A DNA stretch of 64,000 nt. Origin: Penelope pileata (Eukaryota; Chordata; Aves; Galliformes; Cracidae). The position numbers were made by a program, and so were the translations under genes. Of the stretch, positions 51,016 to 61,303 are shown piece by piece. How positions within the stretch are numbered: position 1 is the stretch's first letter; every line of letters begins with the position of its first letter. The DNA is taken from NCBI GenBank assembly GCA_013396635.1, contig WBMW01005513.1, positions 728,908-792,907 on the forward strand. Reading direction: 5' to 3'. The notes under the pieces were generated by a model that saw only the letters and a list, made by a program, of their open reading frames with translations, was not told the DNA's origin and did not search any database.

Positions 51016-51953
51016 TCTGATGGCAGAGCAGTGGGGTGAGAGGGAATGACATGGAGCTACGCAGCCCTGGAGGCATGGGACCACTCTGTGAGAGGTAAAA
51101 TGCGCTGTTTCAACAGACCACATAGCTTACAAATTTTAGAGCACTTGTATTCTTCTTCTTTAAAAGAAAGCCATGATTCAGAAGCAAACTGTGTTTTACG
51201 CGCTTTCTGCTTGTATATGCTTTTTCCAAGTGAACAATCAAAAATGGGGAGAAATATCCTAGAAATCTCATTCAGCATTAACAGTGAAATGCTGGTAACT
51301 TCTTGCTTTCTTCCCTAAATTGTACCCAGTGCTGCGCTTGTCAGTGAAATGCTGTGCTGCCTTAGCAAATCTCGGGTGAAAGAGGCACAAGTCCACCTCA
51401 TAACTTAACGGAAACAGCGTGCAAGACACTTTTCTGGAGATGTTCCAATGTTTCATTTTGTTCCGTAGTGCATTTCACTGGTTTGTAAGTTCTGTGCCTT
51501 CATAAGAAGTGCAAAGAATTTTTCCAGTTAATTATGCAACGATAATGTTTGTATCTTAATGCTTTCCTTGCCATTTGGCTTTGCCCCTTGCACATAGGAT
51601 TTTTCAGGTCTTTACAAGGAAACTTTGTTTAGGCAGGCCAAAGGGAATCAGGGTTGAAACTTATGCTTAAAAGCACCATGTTCTTAATTGCCTCTGACAG
51701 TGGTTGGGAAAGATGTCACTTCAGTACAGTGAGAAGCAACCAAAATAAATTATATTTTTAATGAAGGATTCTCTGTCTGGATGAATTTATACTGACAGGA
51801 CAGTATTGGTTAAAGATAACAGAACCTTCTGCAAACATTGCAATTTATCCCAGTTTTCCTGTATTTAAACAACAAGCAATGTACACATAGCCAGTGTAGA
51901 TGAGCCATTTAGGCTGAGGTACTTCTTCAGGCAGAGGGCTTCTGATTTCTTTT

Positions 51954-51974
51954 TATTACTATTATTATTATTAC
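51954..51974 (+). repeat. (TTA)n microsatellite
   Basis: About six TTA-type units with one interruption. Confidence 0.85.
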
Positions 51975-54949
51975 TTTTAACTGATTACATTGCTTTGAAG
52001 GAAGACTAAATAAAATCAGCATGCACTGGAGATTGCTGTATCCTATACTAAAACTATTTTATGGTGGTATAGACAAGATTCTTACAGCCTGATAGAAGAT
52101 GCTAGCTTGCATTCCTATGTAAAGAAATATTTCCAGAAGAAATAGTATGCTGATTGAATATTTATTTTTGTTCAATACAAAAATATTTATAGCTAACTGG
52201 CAATGATGTTGCTTTTCCAACGTCTCTTTTCACCTTAATCTTGTTTATCTCCTCAATGTGTTCTTCCAGCTCCTGGAAATGTGTTCTTCTAGGGTGTTCT
52301 GGATCAGCTGCTGTAGCAGCCAAAAATCTGTGTCTTTTCACTGAAAGCATGTATAAGGAAGGGGAGTGATTAGTTAATTGGACTTGTATAGCTTATGCAT
52401 ATGTTTGTTTTATATACTACATATGTGTATGGATACGTTGTGACTCATTTCAGAACTGAGTCTTATGGTTGGAGGTTATGTATTTTGTGTATATATGTAA
52501 AAATGACTGAAAACTTTTAAATTGATCTACAGTAGTAACACTGTTGAGAATTTTTAAATATGTTTGATATTGAAAAGTATTTAATCTTCCTGAAGTCAGA
52601 AAATTAAAAGTACAACTGTTTTTTCGCACATTTTATTAAGCCTTGATATTTGTGATAGTATAGCTTTCTTTTTGAGGCCTTCAAGTGGGAAGAGAGAAAT
52701 TTATTTCCTCCTCCAGACAAAAGAACAATGTGACTGTAATCTTAGCTCTCAGTTTTTCTTTTGTCTGTAGCTAAGTCCATCTCTTAACCTGGTATGATTA
52801 ATCCTGCTTGATTTGTTAATGTTTTCAGAAGTTTATGAAAGAATGGGGAAAAGGAAGGAAAAGAATGCATTCAAGCACCTGTCAGTGATTCTCTTGAATC
52901 ATGAAGATAGGGATGACTGAAATCTATGTATGGGCACGTGGGAGTACCATGTGAAGTGCCAGCAGATGTGTAGCCCTCCCTGATTATTAGGTCAATGTAT
53001 TTAAACCACTGTACTCAACTGAGAATGTATAGTTTGTGCTCAAACAAAGGCTTTTCAAAGACAAGATTTTGAGCTAGCAAACCATATAGATTAAAATCTC
53101 ACAAGTGAAAATAAACCTAATTTAGCTTTATAACGTATATAAGCAAAAGAGCCTGTTTGCAGCTCTACATGGGGTCTCTTATCACCCATGTTACCTGTTC
53201 CATACAGGAGAGAGCTTAAGCAAGTGAAAACTAAAAATCCTTCTTTGCAAATAAAGTAAGAGAAAGAAGAAAACAGGCATGAACAACACCGTTCAAAGGT
53301 ACTGAATGTTTGCCACAGCATTAGTCTGATGGCAGAGTTCAACAGTGTAATTACATATTGAATAAGAAGGTATTTCCTTTTGTTGTTTTTGAATGTGGTA
53401 CTACTTCAATTTAACAGAATTTACTTTTGTTTATGTACTCTTTTACTGCATGGGCTCAAGCTCACCAAGTAACTTCTGTCAGCTGGTTTCTGTGTAATGC
53501 TTTTTTTTTTCCTTTTACTGATGATTTTCATTGCTGCCCTTTGATTTTTGTCTCATTTTGCTCTGTACTCATAACTTTCTCATAAAAACTAGTGCTGACC
53601 ACTAGATTATCGCTGTTCCTTTGGTATAAACTGTGATATCAGAAGAACTCTGTTTTCTCAGGTCTCTGTTAGATAACAGGTGTTTCCTTCTCTGTACACA
53701 TTCCTCTTTTGGACTCTTAGACATCCACCAAATGGAGTGGTTTCTTCTTTCTTTGCTGGCACGGATACCTGCCCACACATAGAGTCCATTTAACATCTAT
53801 TACATGGTAATCGTTTTTTGTAGTTCTTGCCCTGGAGCTGGAGGTGGAATGCTCTTGATTCCCGTTAACAGTGTGCAGAGTCATGCAGTCATGCTCTCCC
53901 TTTTCCTTGTCATTTCTGGTGCCTGTCTCTTGTCCAGCTGGTGCCTAACACTTACCTGGTGCCTCGATTCTCCCACTGACTTTGACCTTCTTACCTGCCC
54001 CTGGAGATCCCTACTTCCTCTGCTCTCAGCCCTTGTAGGCCTCGGAAACATTTATCCTGTTGGTTTGTGTTCAGAGCATTTTCGAGTTTGTGTAGAGGGA
54101 AACAAATAGACTTTGCAGTGGAGGGGTGCACCCCAAGAGAGCGCGTACCTACACCACATCTTGTGAGCAGATGTGAGCTTGGTCTGCTCATCTTCAGCTG
54201 GCCACATGCTGTATGGAGCCAAACCAGAAGCCCGCATCCATCGTTAGCATTGTGTTGAGCTTGAGCTAATAAGCTCGGTCTCTTGGCAGGATGTGTTAGA
54301 TCAGGCTTACTGCTGTGCTAATTGTGCTTACACAGCTTCCAGTTTGGAGCTGGCTCATTTACAGCTGGCTTGGACAGTGGCCAAGGAGGCTCGCCTCTGC
54401 CTGCAATATGCCATGTAGACATACACAGATCCAGCACTTGAAAATGTCTGTCAATAGCAGGAAATTATATTCAGAGGGAGGGGAAAATCTTTGGCCTGGC
54501 TGCATGCGTAAACAAGGGCAATATTAATGAAGGAGGAAGTAGGTAACAGTTTTAATAAGGGAAAGGATTAATTATTCCGAATATAGACTTAAAACCACAA
54601 GTTGTTCTCAGCCTCTATATTTGGCCCCATCTTGTTCCTCATTTACCACTTTTTTTACAATATTTCTTGGGAACACTTCCCAGGCTTAAGGCATTTGGCT
54701 GCAGAAGGAGTGAACAGCCTGATGCTCTAGCTGGGAGAGACAAACTAGTCTAACCACAGGGCTAAAAATGGGCCAAATTTCAGAGAGGAGAGATTTGCCT
54801 TTGCATTTAGTCCATCTTTTGTCTACCTTTCCCCTACTTCCTATGTTAGCAAAAGAATTTGTACATTGGTTATAATAAAGTGCCAAGGATCTGCTCATCC
54901 TAGTTACCAGAATGTATAAAACACTCACTAGTAACAGGAGTTACAGAGC

Positions 54950-54967
54950 AAAAAAAAAAAAAAAAAA
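54950..54967 (+). repeat. Poly-A run (18)
   Basis: A simple A homopolymer without a recognisable retroelement body. Confidence 0.9.
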
Positions 54968-56928
54968 GGCAGAGCTGTAAAAAGGCAAAGTTTGTTTACT
55001 TAGATTTGGGGAACTAGAGCTCAGTAGGACTTGAAAGCCACATCCTTGGCTGACATAGATTGGTTACCATGAGTTGTGATATTTATTTCAGCAAGAGTTT
55101 GACCCCTCAAATATTATCTTCTGCCTGTAGAGAAGTGGGGGGGGGGATGTGTTTGTGCGTACGTATGTACATTTAGAAGAAGCTGGACTAGTCTCTCCTT
55201 TTATTATGAAATAATACAATCGTTCTTCAGCACATTGCTATGAGCCACTCTAAGTATTTGAGCCCATTTTTCTCAGATTATTTTCTTGGTCACAGGCATC
55301 CATGCACCACTGCATTAATTTGCTTGGCAGTTTAGAGGCCACTTCTCCATTTGAGCAACCCTAAGAAGACAGCACCAGCCTTTTAGTTCTGAAATTGCTG
55401 TTATTAGAACAACTAGGGGAATGTATCTCTGCAAAGACAGAGTTGAATAATGATTTAGCTCCCAGAATTAATTTGAAATTTCAGCAGCATTAAGTAATAT
55501 TTTAGTGGCAGTATAATCCTGTACATTGCATATTAACTCTGCAGACTGCGCTGCCAGTGGAAGCGTACTGCAGTGTTTAAGTGACACTGGAACACCATGG
55601 TATTATATTCAGGTCATCAGGGGATATTTTGCAGGATTTAAGTTATCTGGCAAAATGTCAAGGGCGATTCATATAATCTGTGTTTCTTTGCATCTCCAGT
55701 TATATATAAATTAGGCTTTTTTTTTTATTGCAACTAACTGTAGCGTTCCTTCTCTGTCTTAGTCTGTATCACCTGTGCACCACTTGCACCCCCAACAATA
55801 CTGAGAGAGTAACTGAAAGAAAAAGGAATAATAGATACAGATGGCTCAGCTGGTTGGTAGTATAAGTGGAGAAAACATTGTACTTGATTTTTTTTTCTTT
55901 ATAAATCAAAGCAATTGATAGATAAGCATAAAACTAAGTATTTGGCTTTTGTGGCGGTGTCAGCAGGTGTCCAGAATGATGGAAAATATTGAGATCTAAG
56001 ATGAGTGTTTTCCAGAGTAGATCCCTAATGCTAACCTTTGGGAAAGGCAAGGGTACTCTACTGCAATTGAATGCACCAAGGGAGGTGTAACCTATCTCCC
56101 TTTGTAGCCTGGAAACTCATTCTAAAATTATGTGTGGCCCATCGTAACTGTTGTGGTACCTCTTTCCAAATGTACTCATCATTCAGACAGCTAAGGTTGA
56201 CTTTACAGAGGAAGATTAGGCTGTGAAAAGCGTACGTTCTTAGCAGCTTATTGCTGCCTCTGGCAGAAGTTACTGCCATTCAGATCTGCCAGCTAGATAG
56301 TTCATTTGATTATCCCATGACCCATTAGATTCAAACTGAGTTGGGTTAGTTTAAACATGTAAATAGTAGCTCTGGATCATTCCTTCTGCAAGGAACAGAT
56401 TATCATCACAGAAGTAGCCCAGTTGGCTGGTAGGAAGTACATTTCTCCGTGTGACTCTTCCTTGTTTTTCCTTAGCCAAGTTTTAGCCATAGCTTTTGGG
56501 ATAATGACACTTGAAACAAATGAAAATAATAACAGTAAAAAAAAGATTCAGTTAAGGCATGTGAAGATGAAGTGGTATCTAACTTCTAATGATGAAAATG
56601 GCATTTTCCTGCTGTTTGGTCAGGAGTTGATAAACTTTTCAACCAGCAGAGTCACAACCATGCAAATGGATGCGTGGCTGTGCCCTTTCTGTGCTCTGAA
56701 TGTTTGGGGGAAAAATAAAACAGCAACACTTTGCTTATTTGAACAGTTTGTTTTCTTCTAGCCTAGAGTATTGGGCAAGTTCCTCCACGGTAATTCCTGT
56801 TTTCTTCTTGCTCTGCACTCCATGTGATGGGAATTTCTTAGAAACATCCCAGGGGCAAGAGGTGTGTTTGTCTGCTGCATGCCAGCGCTCTAAAGCAGCA
56901 CTGAAGGTACTGAAATTGATTTTTACAG

Positions 56929-57124
56929 ATCTTCTTTCCAAAAATAACATTAAATTCACTGTTATGGAATGTTGCAAGGCCCATTCGTAGAGGAGCAATG
57001 GCTGTGCACCTGGGGAAATTGCCTTGCTTGGCTGACCTGCTGCTGAAGGAGGTTGTGGAGGCAGACCAACAAGTTAAGCACAGTTATGGACAGCAGGTCC
57101 ATGGACAGATTCTGAAGGAAGCAG
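56929..57124 (+). other. Candidate coding exon A, gene unknown
   Basis: A 196-bp segment is preceded by TTGATTTTTACAG (acceptor-like) and ends at GCAG|GTATGT (strong donor). It is open through all 65 codons. The peptide begins IFFPKITLNSLLWNVARP and later contains LPCLADLLLKEVVEADQQV and a Gln-rich GQQVHGQILKEA, with a mixed composition like a real protein. It ends with one base of a split codon (phase 1), compatible with candidate exon B at 58213. I do not recognise the family. It may be an exon of an unidentified gene, part of an old pseudogene, or a chance open segment. Confidence 0.25.
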
Positions 57125-58212
57125 GTATGTTCTCATCTGTGTGTAACAACTGTGGATGCTGGGGAGTAGAAGGGGAATAAGGCACGGGTAATGGCTGGGC
57201 TAGCAAGACCTCCATGCCTGCCATCCTGAGAGACAGAATCCTGAGCTAGGTGGACCACTGGATTAACCCAGCATGGCATGTCTGTGGTTCCCACGGCTTA
57301 AATTATTATTCATGCTGTATTTTAAGTTACATCAGGAGCAGCAGAGGCATAGGGTATTGTTCATTCTTGTACTTTTCTACGTAAGTAAAATATAAACTTT
57401 TACGTTTATCATTTTGGGGGTTTCAAACAGCCTACTTTCACAGAGGATAAGGTTTCAGTTAAAAATGTGTGGACTGTTCTCTCTCGGTTCAGTTGTTGCT
57501 TTGGTTGTCATTAGTTTTTGGTTTAAGATGTACAGCAAGAAGTCAGTTCTATCCCATCATTTCTGGTGGGTGGCAAATTAGAGGCAGTTGGATTTCTTGA
57601 AAAATGGCCTCAGACAAAGAACTCTCCAGAGAGTGAGTCTCTGCTGATCTGTGCAGTTACTAATTACTCCTAGGAGCTGACATTTTAAAGTAAAAATAGA
57701 AAATGTAAAATATTGATTACATATGCAAGTACAAGAAACATACATTTGTATAATAGCTCTTTAGAAATATGTAGATAAAAATAGATTTAAATCACATTTT
57801 ACCTTCTAATGTGGCACAAATAATAATAATGTTGCTGTTGAGAAAACAGGTACGAACACATGAGGCCGTGAGCTTGTGTTTTGTGGAGGAAGCTTTGTTC
57901 CAGCTCTATTGTGAAGTAATGCTGGAAATCTTCTGGGACTCCTTTTCCTACATAAAGGATACGTGCTTGTTATCATGATGCAGTAGTTAGCAATACCTTG
58001 AAGTTCAGTCTGGGAGAGATCTTCGCTGTTCCACCAAAATGCGTACTCTAAACCAGGTGTTTGTTGTAGGCCCTGTACACAGGAGATGAACAGTGGCCTG
58101 GTACTTCATATTCCTATGCCACTGGTACTGCCTTCTCAATATTTTCGCTGAGGCTGCAGCACTTTTTTTCTTTGCACTAAGGTTTAGGTAATTCAGCATC
58201 TGCCTTTCTCAG
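57125..58212. other. Segment between the two candidate exons
   Basis: No gene or known repeat is recognised. It would be an intron of about 1.1 kb if the two flanking candidate exons belong together. The minus strand at 58005-58199 is open for 64 codons without a recognisable motif. Confidence 0.35.
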
Positions 58213-58421
58213 CCAAACTAATTTTGCTGATTAGGTGGTACATAGCACAAGCCTATTTTCTTCCCAATTTACTGAAGGCAAACATCTGGAGTACAGACTT
58301 CAGCTTCCTTGCCCATGGCATTGCATCCGTTGTAACTTTTTGTTTTGAACCATTGCCAGCTATGGTTTTTGGCCAGAAACTTGTCCGACCAACTTGTGCC
58401 ACTGTCTTCTTAGAAGGACTG
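58213..58421 (+). other. Candidate coding exon B, gene unknown
   Basis: A 209-bp segment follows an excellent acceptor (CATCTGCCTTTCTCAG) and ends at ACTG|GTAAGG, a good donor. Taken in the phase left by candidate exon A (two bases, then 69 codons), it is open throughout and ends in phase 0. The peptide is hydrophobic, containing LIRWYIAQAYFLPNLLKAN, FLAHGIASVVTFCFEPLPA and VFGQKLVRPTCATVF, so a membrane segment is possible. I recognise no family. Open length and phase match are suggestive only. Confidence 0.25.
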
Positions 58422-60717
58422 GTAAGGAAATTAGGAAGATGGTAGAATTTCTTGCATAATCCACATATCTTATAAGGTGATAAGTTTTAAGGACATAATG
58501 AAGTAGTCATCCAGCAAATGTTCTTCAGTAGGGAACCTTGGTAATTAATATCTCTGGCACAAATATAACTTTTTTTTTTTAAATAGCCATTGTCAAATGG
58601 CTTTAAGTATTAGCAGTGTTTATATCAAATTGAACTGATATCAAGTTCACTTTCCAGTTCTTTATAGAATGAAAATTCTTCACTCAGAATGAACTTTAAT
58701 GATGAACTGAAGGTATTTTAGAAGTAGGATTGGCTGTGGAGTTTCTTTTCAATGCTTATTCCCTTCCTTAACAGTGCGGTGCATGGTTGTAGATATTAGT
58801 CTCAAATAACCCCTTATTAAAGAGCCTGAGTAACCAATAACTACAGTGGTTCCTAACCTGATGACATTATAATGCATACACAAAACCAGGGAATTGAACA
58901 AACTTGCTCATTTTGTTGCATAAAGGTAGTTGGATTTCTGAAAACAGATTAGTGGATTGGGATCAATTTTGATATTAATCAATATTGTGCTTGTGACAAC
59001 ATACAGCATTGGGAAGGTTGCCTTTGTCTTCTGTAGCTGGTAACTTCATTTCTTTGCATATAAATACATGCACAACCAAGTTTGCAATTGATTTTTTTTG
59101 GCCACACACACGCAAAGCGCATTATCGTCCTGAAGCTTCAGGCTAAACGAGTGAGCCCAGGCATCATATTTCTAATGCCTTTTGCATGAAATATGAAATA
59201 ATTGCTCAAGCGTAGGGACTGTGTGTATATTTATGAAAAGCAAAGTACAGGCACACTCTCTGATTTCAAAAGTCTTACGAAAATGCATGTGATGAGGCCA
59301 CACCATCTTCAAAACAAACTTTCTGTGTTCTTGAATTTTAAAGTTCTCAATCTTTAAAACTGGAGCGAATGACAGAATACCTTAAATGCTTCTGTATATG
59401 CTTATATTTAGTAGGGGTAAAATCACTTACTCTACGCTAGCTTACTACTACTAACATCTGCTGAATTCGTTTTTGTGAAATGTTTCTCTTAAGTTTCTGT
59501 GCTGTGGAGCAGTGGGCTCCCTACTGAGAGAGGAAGGAACATTCAGGTGTTGTGTTCAGTTAAATAAATGAAGAAAGTGAATCGTGGGTAAGTAAAAGTA
59601 AGTGGCAAAGAGATAATGGGGGGAAAGCAAAAAACACTCCTATGCAAAGAGCAGCAGACAATGGCCACCTCTCCAAGATGGTGCCAAAGCCCTAGAAGAA
59701 TCAAAGGCTTCATTCTTGCTGGAGAGACTGAAAGAAGGTCAAGTTCAAAAGCGGCTTTGGGTCAAAAAGGAGGGAGGAGAGGGAGATGGTTCAATCACTG
59801 AGACAAGTAACTCCAGACAATGTTTAAGTGTCTGAGATGTCATTTAGAGAGCTTCTGCCTAGGAAGAGATCTGCCTAGCTTATATTTTCACTATACAGCC
59901 ACATGAAATCAATACCTGGAATAGGCTGCTTCAGGTGCAGGTTGTCATTATACACTATTTACCCGTCTTTATTGATCCTCTGCTTCCTTTTGTGTGACGC
60001 TGGGTCTTCTGAGGCCATGTGCCTTGGTTGTCTTGTGGCAATTAGCCAAGACATTCTATAAATTCTTACTAATGAATTATGGGGAAAAAACCTGTACTCA
60101 ACTGGTTAAGACTTCTAAGAGGACAGTGAAGGCTCTTGTGTAATTAAACCTTGGTACTTGTGTAATATAAACAGTCTTCACGTAAAAAGCTATAAATTGG
60201 CATAAATGCTCAATGTATGCTGTAATCCATATTGCCACTGTATCACCTTGAAGTCATGGCTGAAATTTTTTTGTTGTGCATGGATGCAAGTGACATCCAT
60301 TCCAAACGTACAGAAAACTGAAGTCAGAACAAGTTTTTGTAAGTGATAGAGTTGTTCTGACAAAAACTTTTTTTCTTTGAACGTGTAATTATGTTGGTAT
60401 CGTTGCAAATTTTTACACTGTTCCTCTGAACTTTACCAGTTTCCTTGTCTCAAAAATAAAGACTGAGTAAAATCCTGGGTAAATTGCAAGGCATGCGTAT
60501 CTTTGAGGTAAATGCCAGTGTGACAACCCTTGGGGCTGTATGTTATGTAAGGCTTTTTTCGTAAAACATGACCAGCTAGAAGACATCTGTTTCCAGCTGT
60601 GTCTTGCTGTTTTGCAGAACCTCTGGTGGGAGTAAAAGGATGATTTTGTTTCTGTGCCATTACTTTTAGCTCCCTCAGCTTTGTCTGCCAGTAGGAGTGC
60701 TACTGAGGTGGCAACAA
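58422..60717. other. Single-copy DNA with one two-frame open stretch
   Basis: No named gene. A T10 run is at 58571-58580. A purine-rich stretch at 59617-59832 is open in two frames on the plus strand and is described separately. The rest is AT-rich without recognised repeats; a minus-strand frame of 107 codons at 60413-60736 runs into the CR1 copy and looks like chance. Confidence 0.45.
59617..59832 (+). other. Purine-rich stretch open in two frames
   Basis: One frame runs 72 codons between stops (TAA before 59617, TGA after 59832), has no ATG near its start, and contains LQDGAKALEESKASFLLERL and QVQKRLWVKKEGGEG, which read like a charged helical protein segment. A second frame starting with ATG at 59616 is open for 61 codons. 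Two open frames at once point to purine bias rather than selection. There is no strong acceptor directly upstream. It may be a decayed coding fragment or chance. Confidence 0.2.
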
Positions 60718-61303
60718 CCCTAGTTGGAGGCGACAACTAGTGGCGTACCCCAGGGGTTGATGCTGGCTCTCGTAATCATGTACATTGCCCTTAATGATCA
60801 GGATGATCATTTTGTTGAGGGTACAGGACTGGGAGGTGTGGTTAATGTGCCAGGGGGCTTTGCTGTCATTCGGAGACCTGCACAAACTGGGGAAATTCAG
60901 CAAAGGGAAAAGCCAAGTTCTGCACCTGGGGAGAAACAGCCCCAGGCCCCCAGTGCAGGCTGGGGCCGCCCAGCTGGAAAGCATCTTGGCAGAGAAGGAC
61001 CTGGGGGTCCTGGTTGACACCAAGTTGAACATGAGCCAGCAGTGTGCCCTTGCCCCAGATACTGTTTGTTGCTGCTACAAATTGCTGCTGATAGCCTGGG
61101 GTACATTAGCAGTGTTGCCAGCAGGCTGAGGGAGGTGATCCTTCCTTCTGCTCCACTGGTGAGGCCACACCTGGAGTGCTGTGTCCAGTTCTGGGCTCCC
61201 CAGTACAAGAGAGACGTGGACATATTGAAGAGTCCAGCGAAGGGCCGTGAAGATGCTGAAAGGCCTGGAACACCTCTCCTGTGAGGAAAGGCTGAGAGAG
61301 CTT
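60718..61303 (+). mobile_element. CR1 LINE fragment, truncated at both ends
   Basis: This copy covers the end of the CR1 reverse transcriptase reading frame. Diagnostic blocks are the TGGCGTACCCCAGGGGTTGA region, AAGTTCTGCACCTGGG, GAGAAGGACCTGGGGGTCCT (encoding a degraded LVDTKLNMSQQCA), CACCTGGAGTGCTGTGTCCA and GAGGAAAGGCTGAGAGAGCT. It lacks the 3' UTR and tail and stops abruptly after 61303. Inside, at about 61050-61090, the text departs from the usual CR1 wording, suggesting a small replacement or rearrangement. Several short open frames across it are broken pieces of the CR1 protein, not host genes. Confidence 0.92.

Larger units (their letters stand above)
47009..56928. other. Single-copy DNA, no gene recognised
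   Basis: Mostly AT-rich. Simple repeats include (GT)n at 47514-47530, T16 at 47893-47908, T18 at 49025-49042, T13 at 49190-49202, C14 at 51002-51015, (TTA)n at 51954-51974, A18 at 54950-54967 and G10 at 55137-55146. An 11-bp stem inverted repeat lies at 48288-48315. Open frames stay near 110 codons or less without domains. I see no gene. Confidence 0.5.

Noticed and set aside
51282..51354. 13-bp direct repeat CAGTGAAATGCTG 60 bp apart
   Set aside because: Only one pair with no further similarity between copies; chance is sufficient.
60724..61284. Several 80-114-codon frames on both strands
   Set aside because: They are broken pieces and antisense shadows of the CR1 reverse transcriptase frame.
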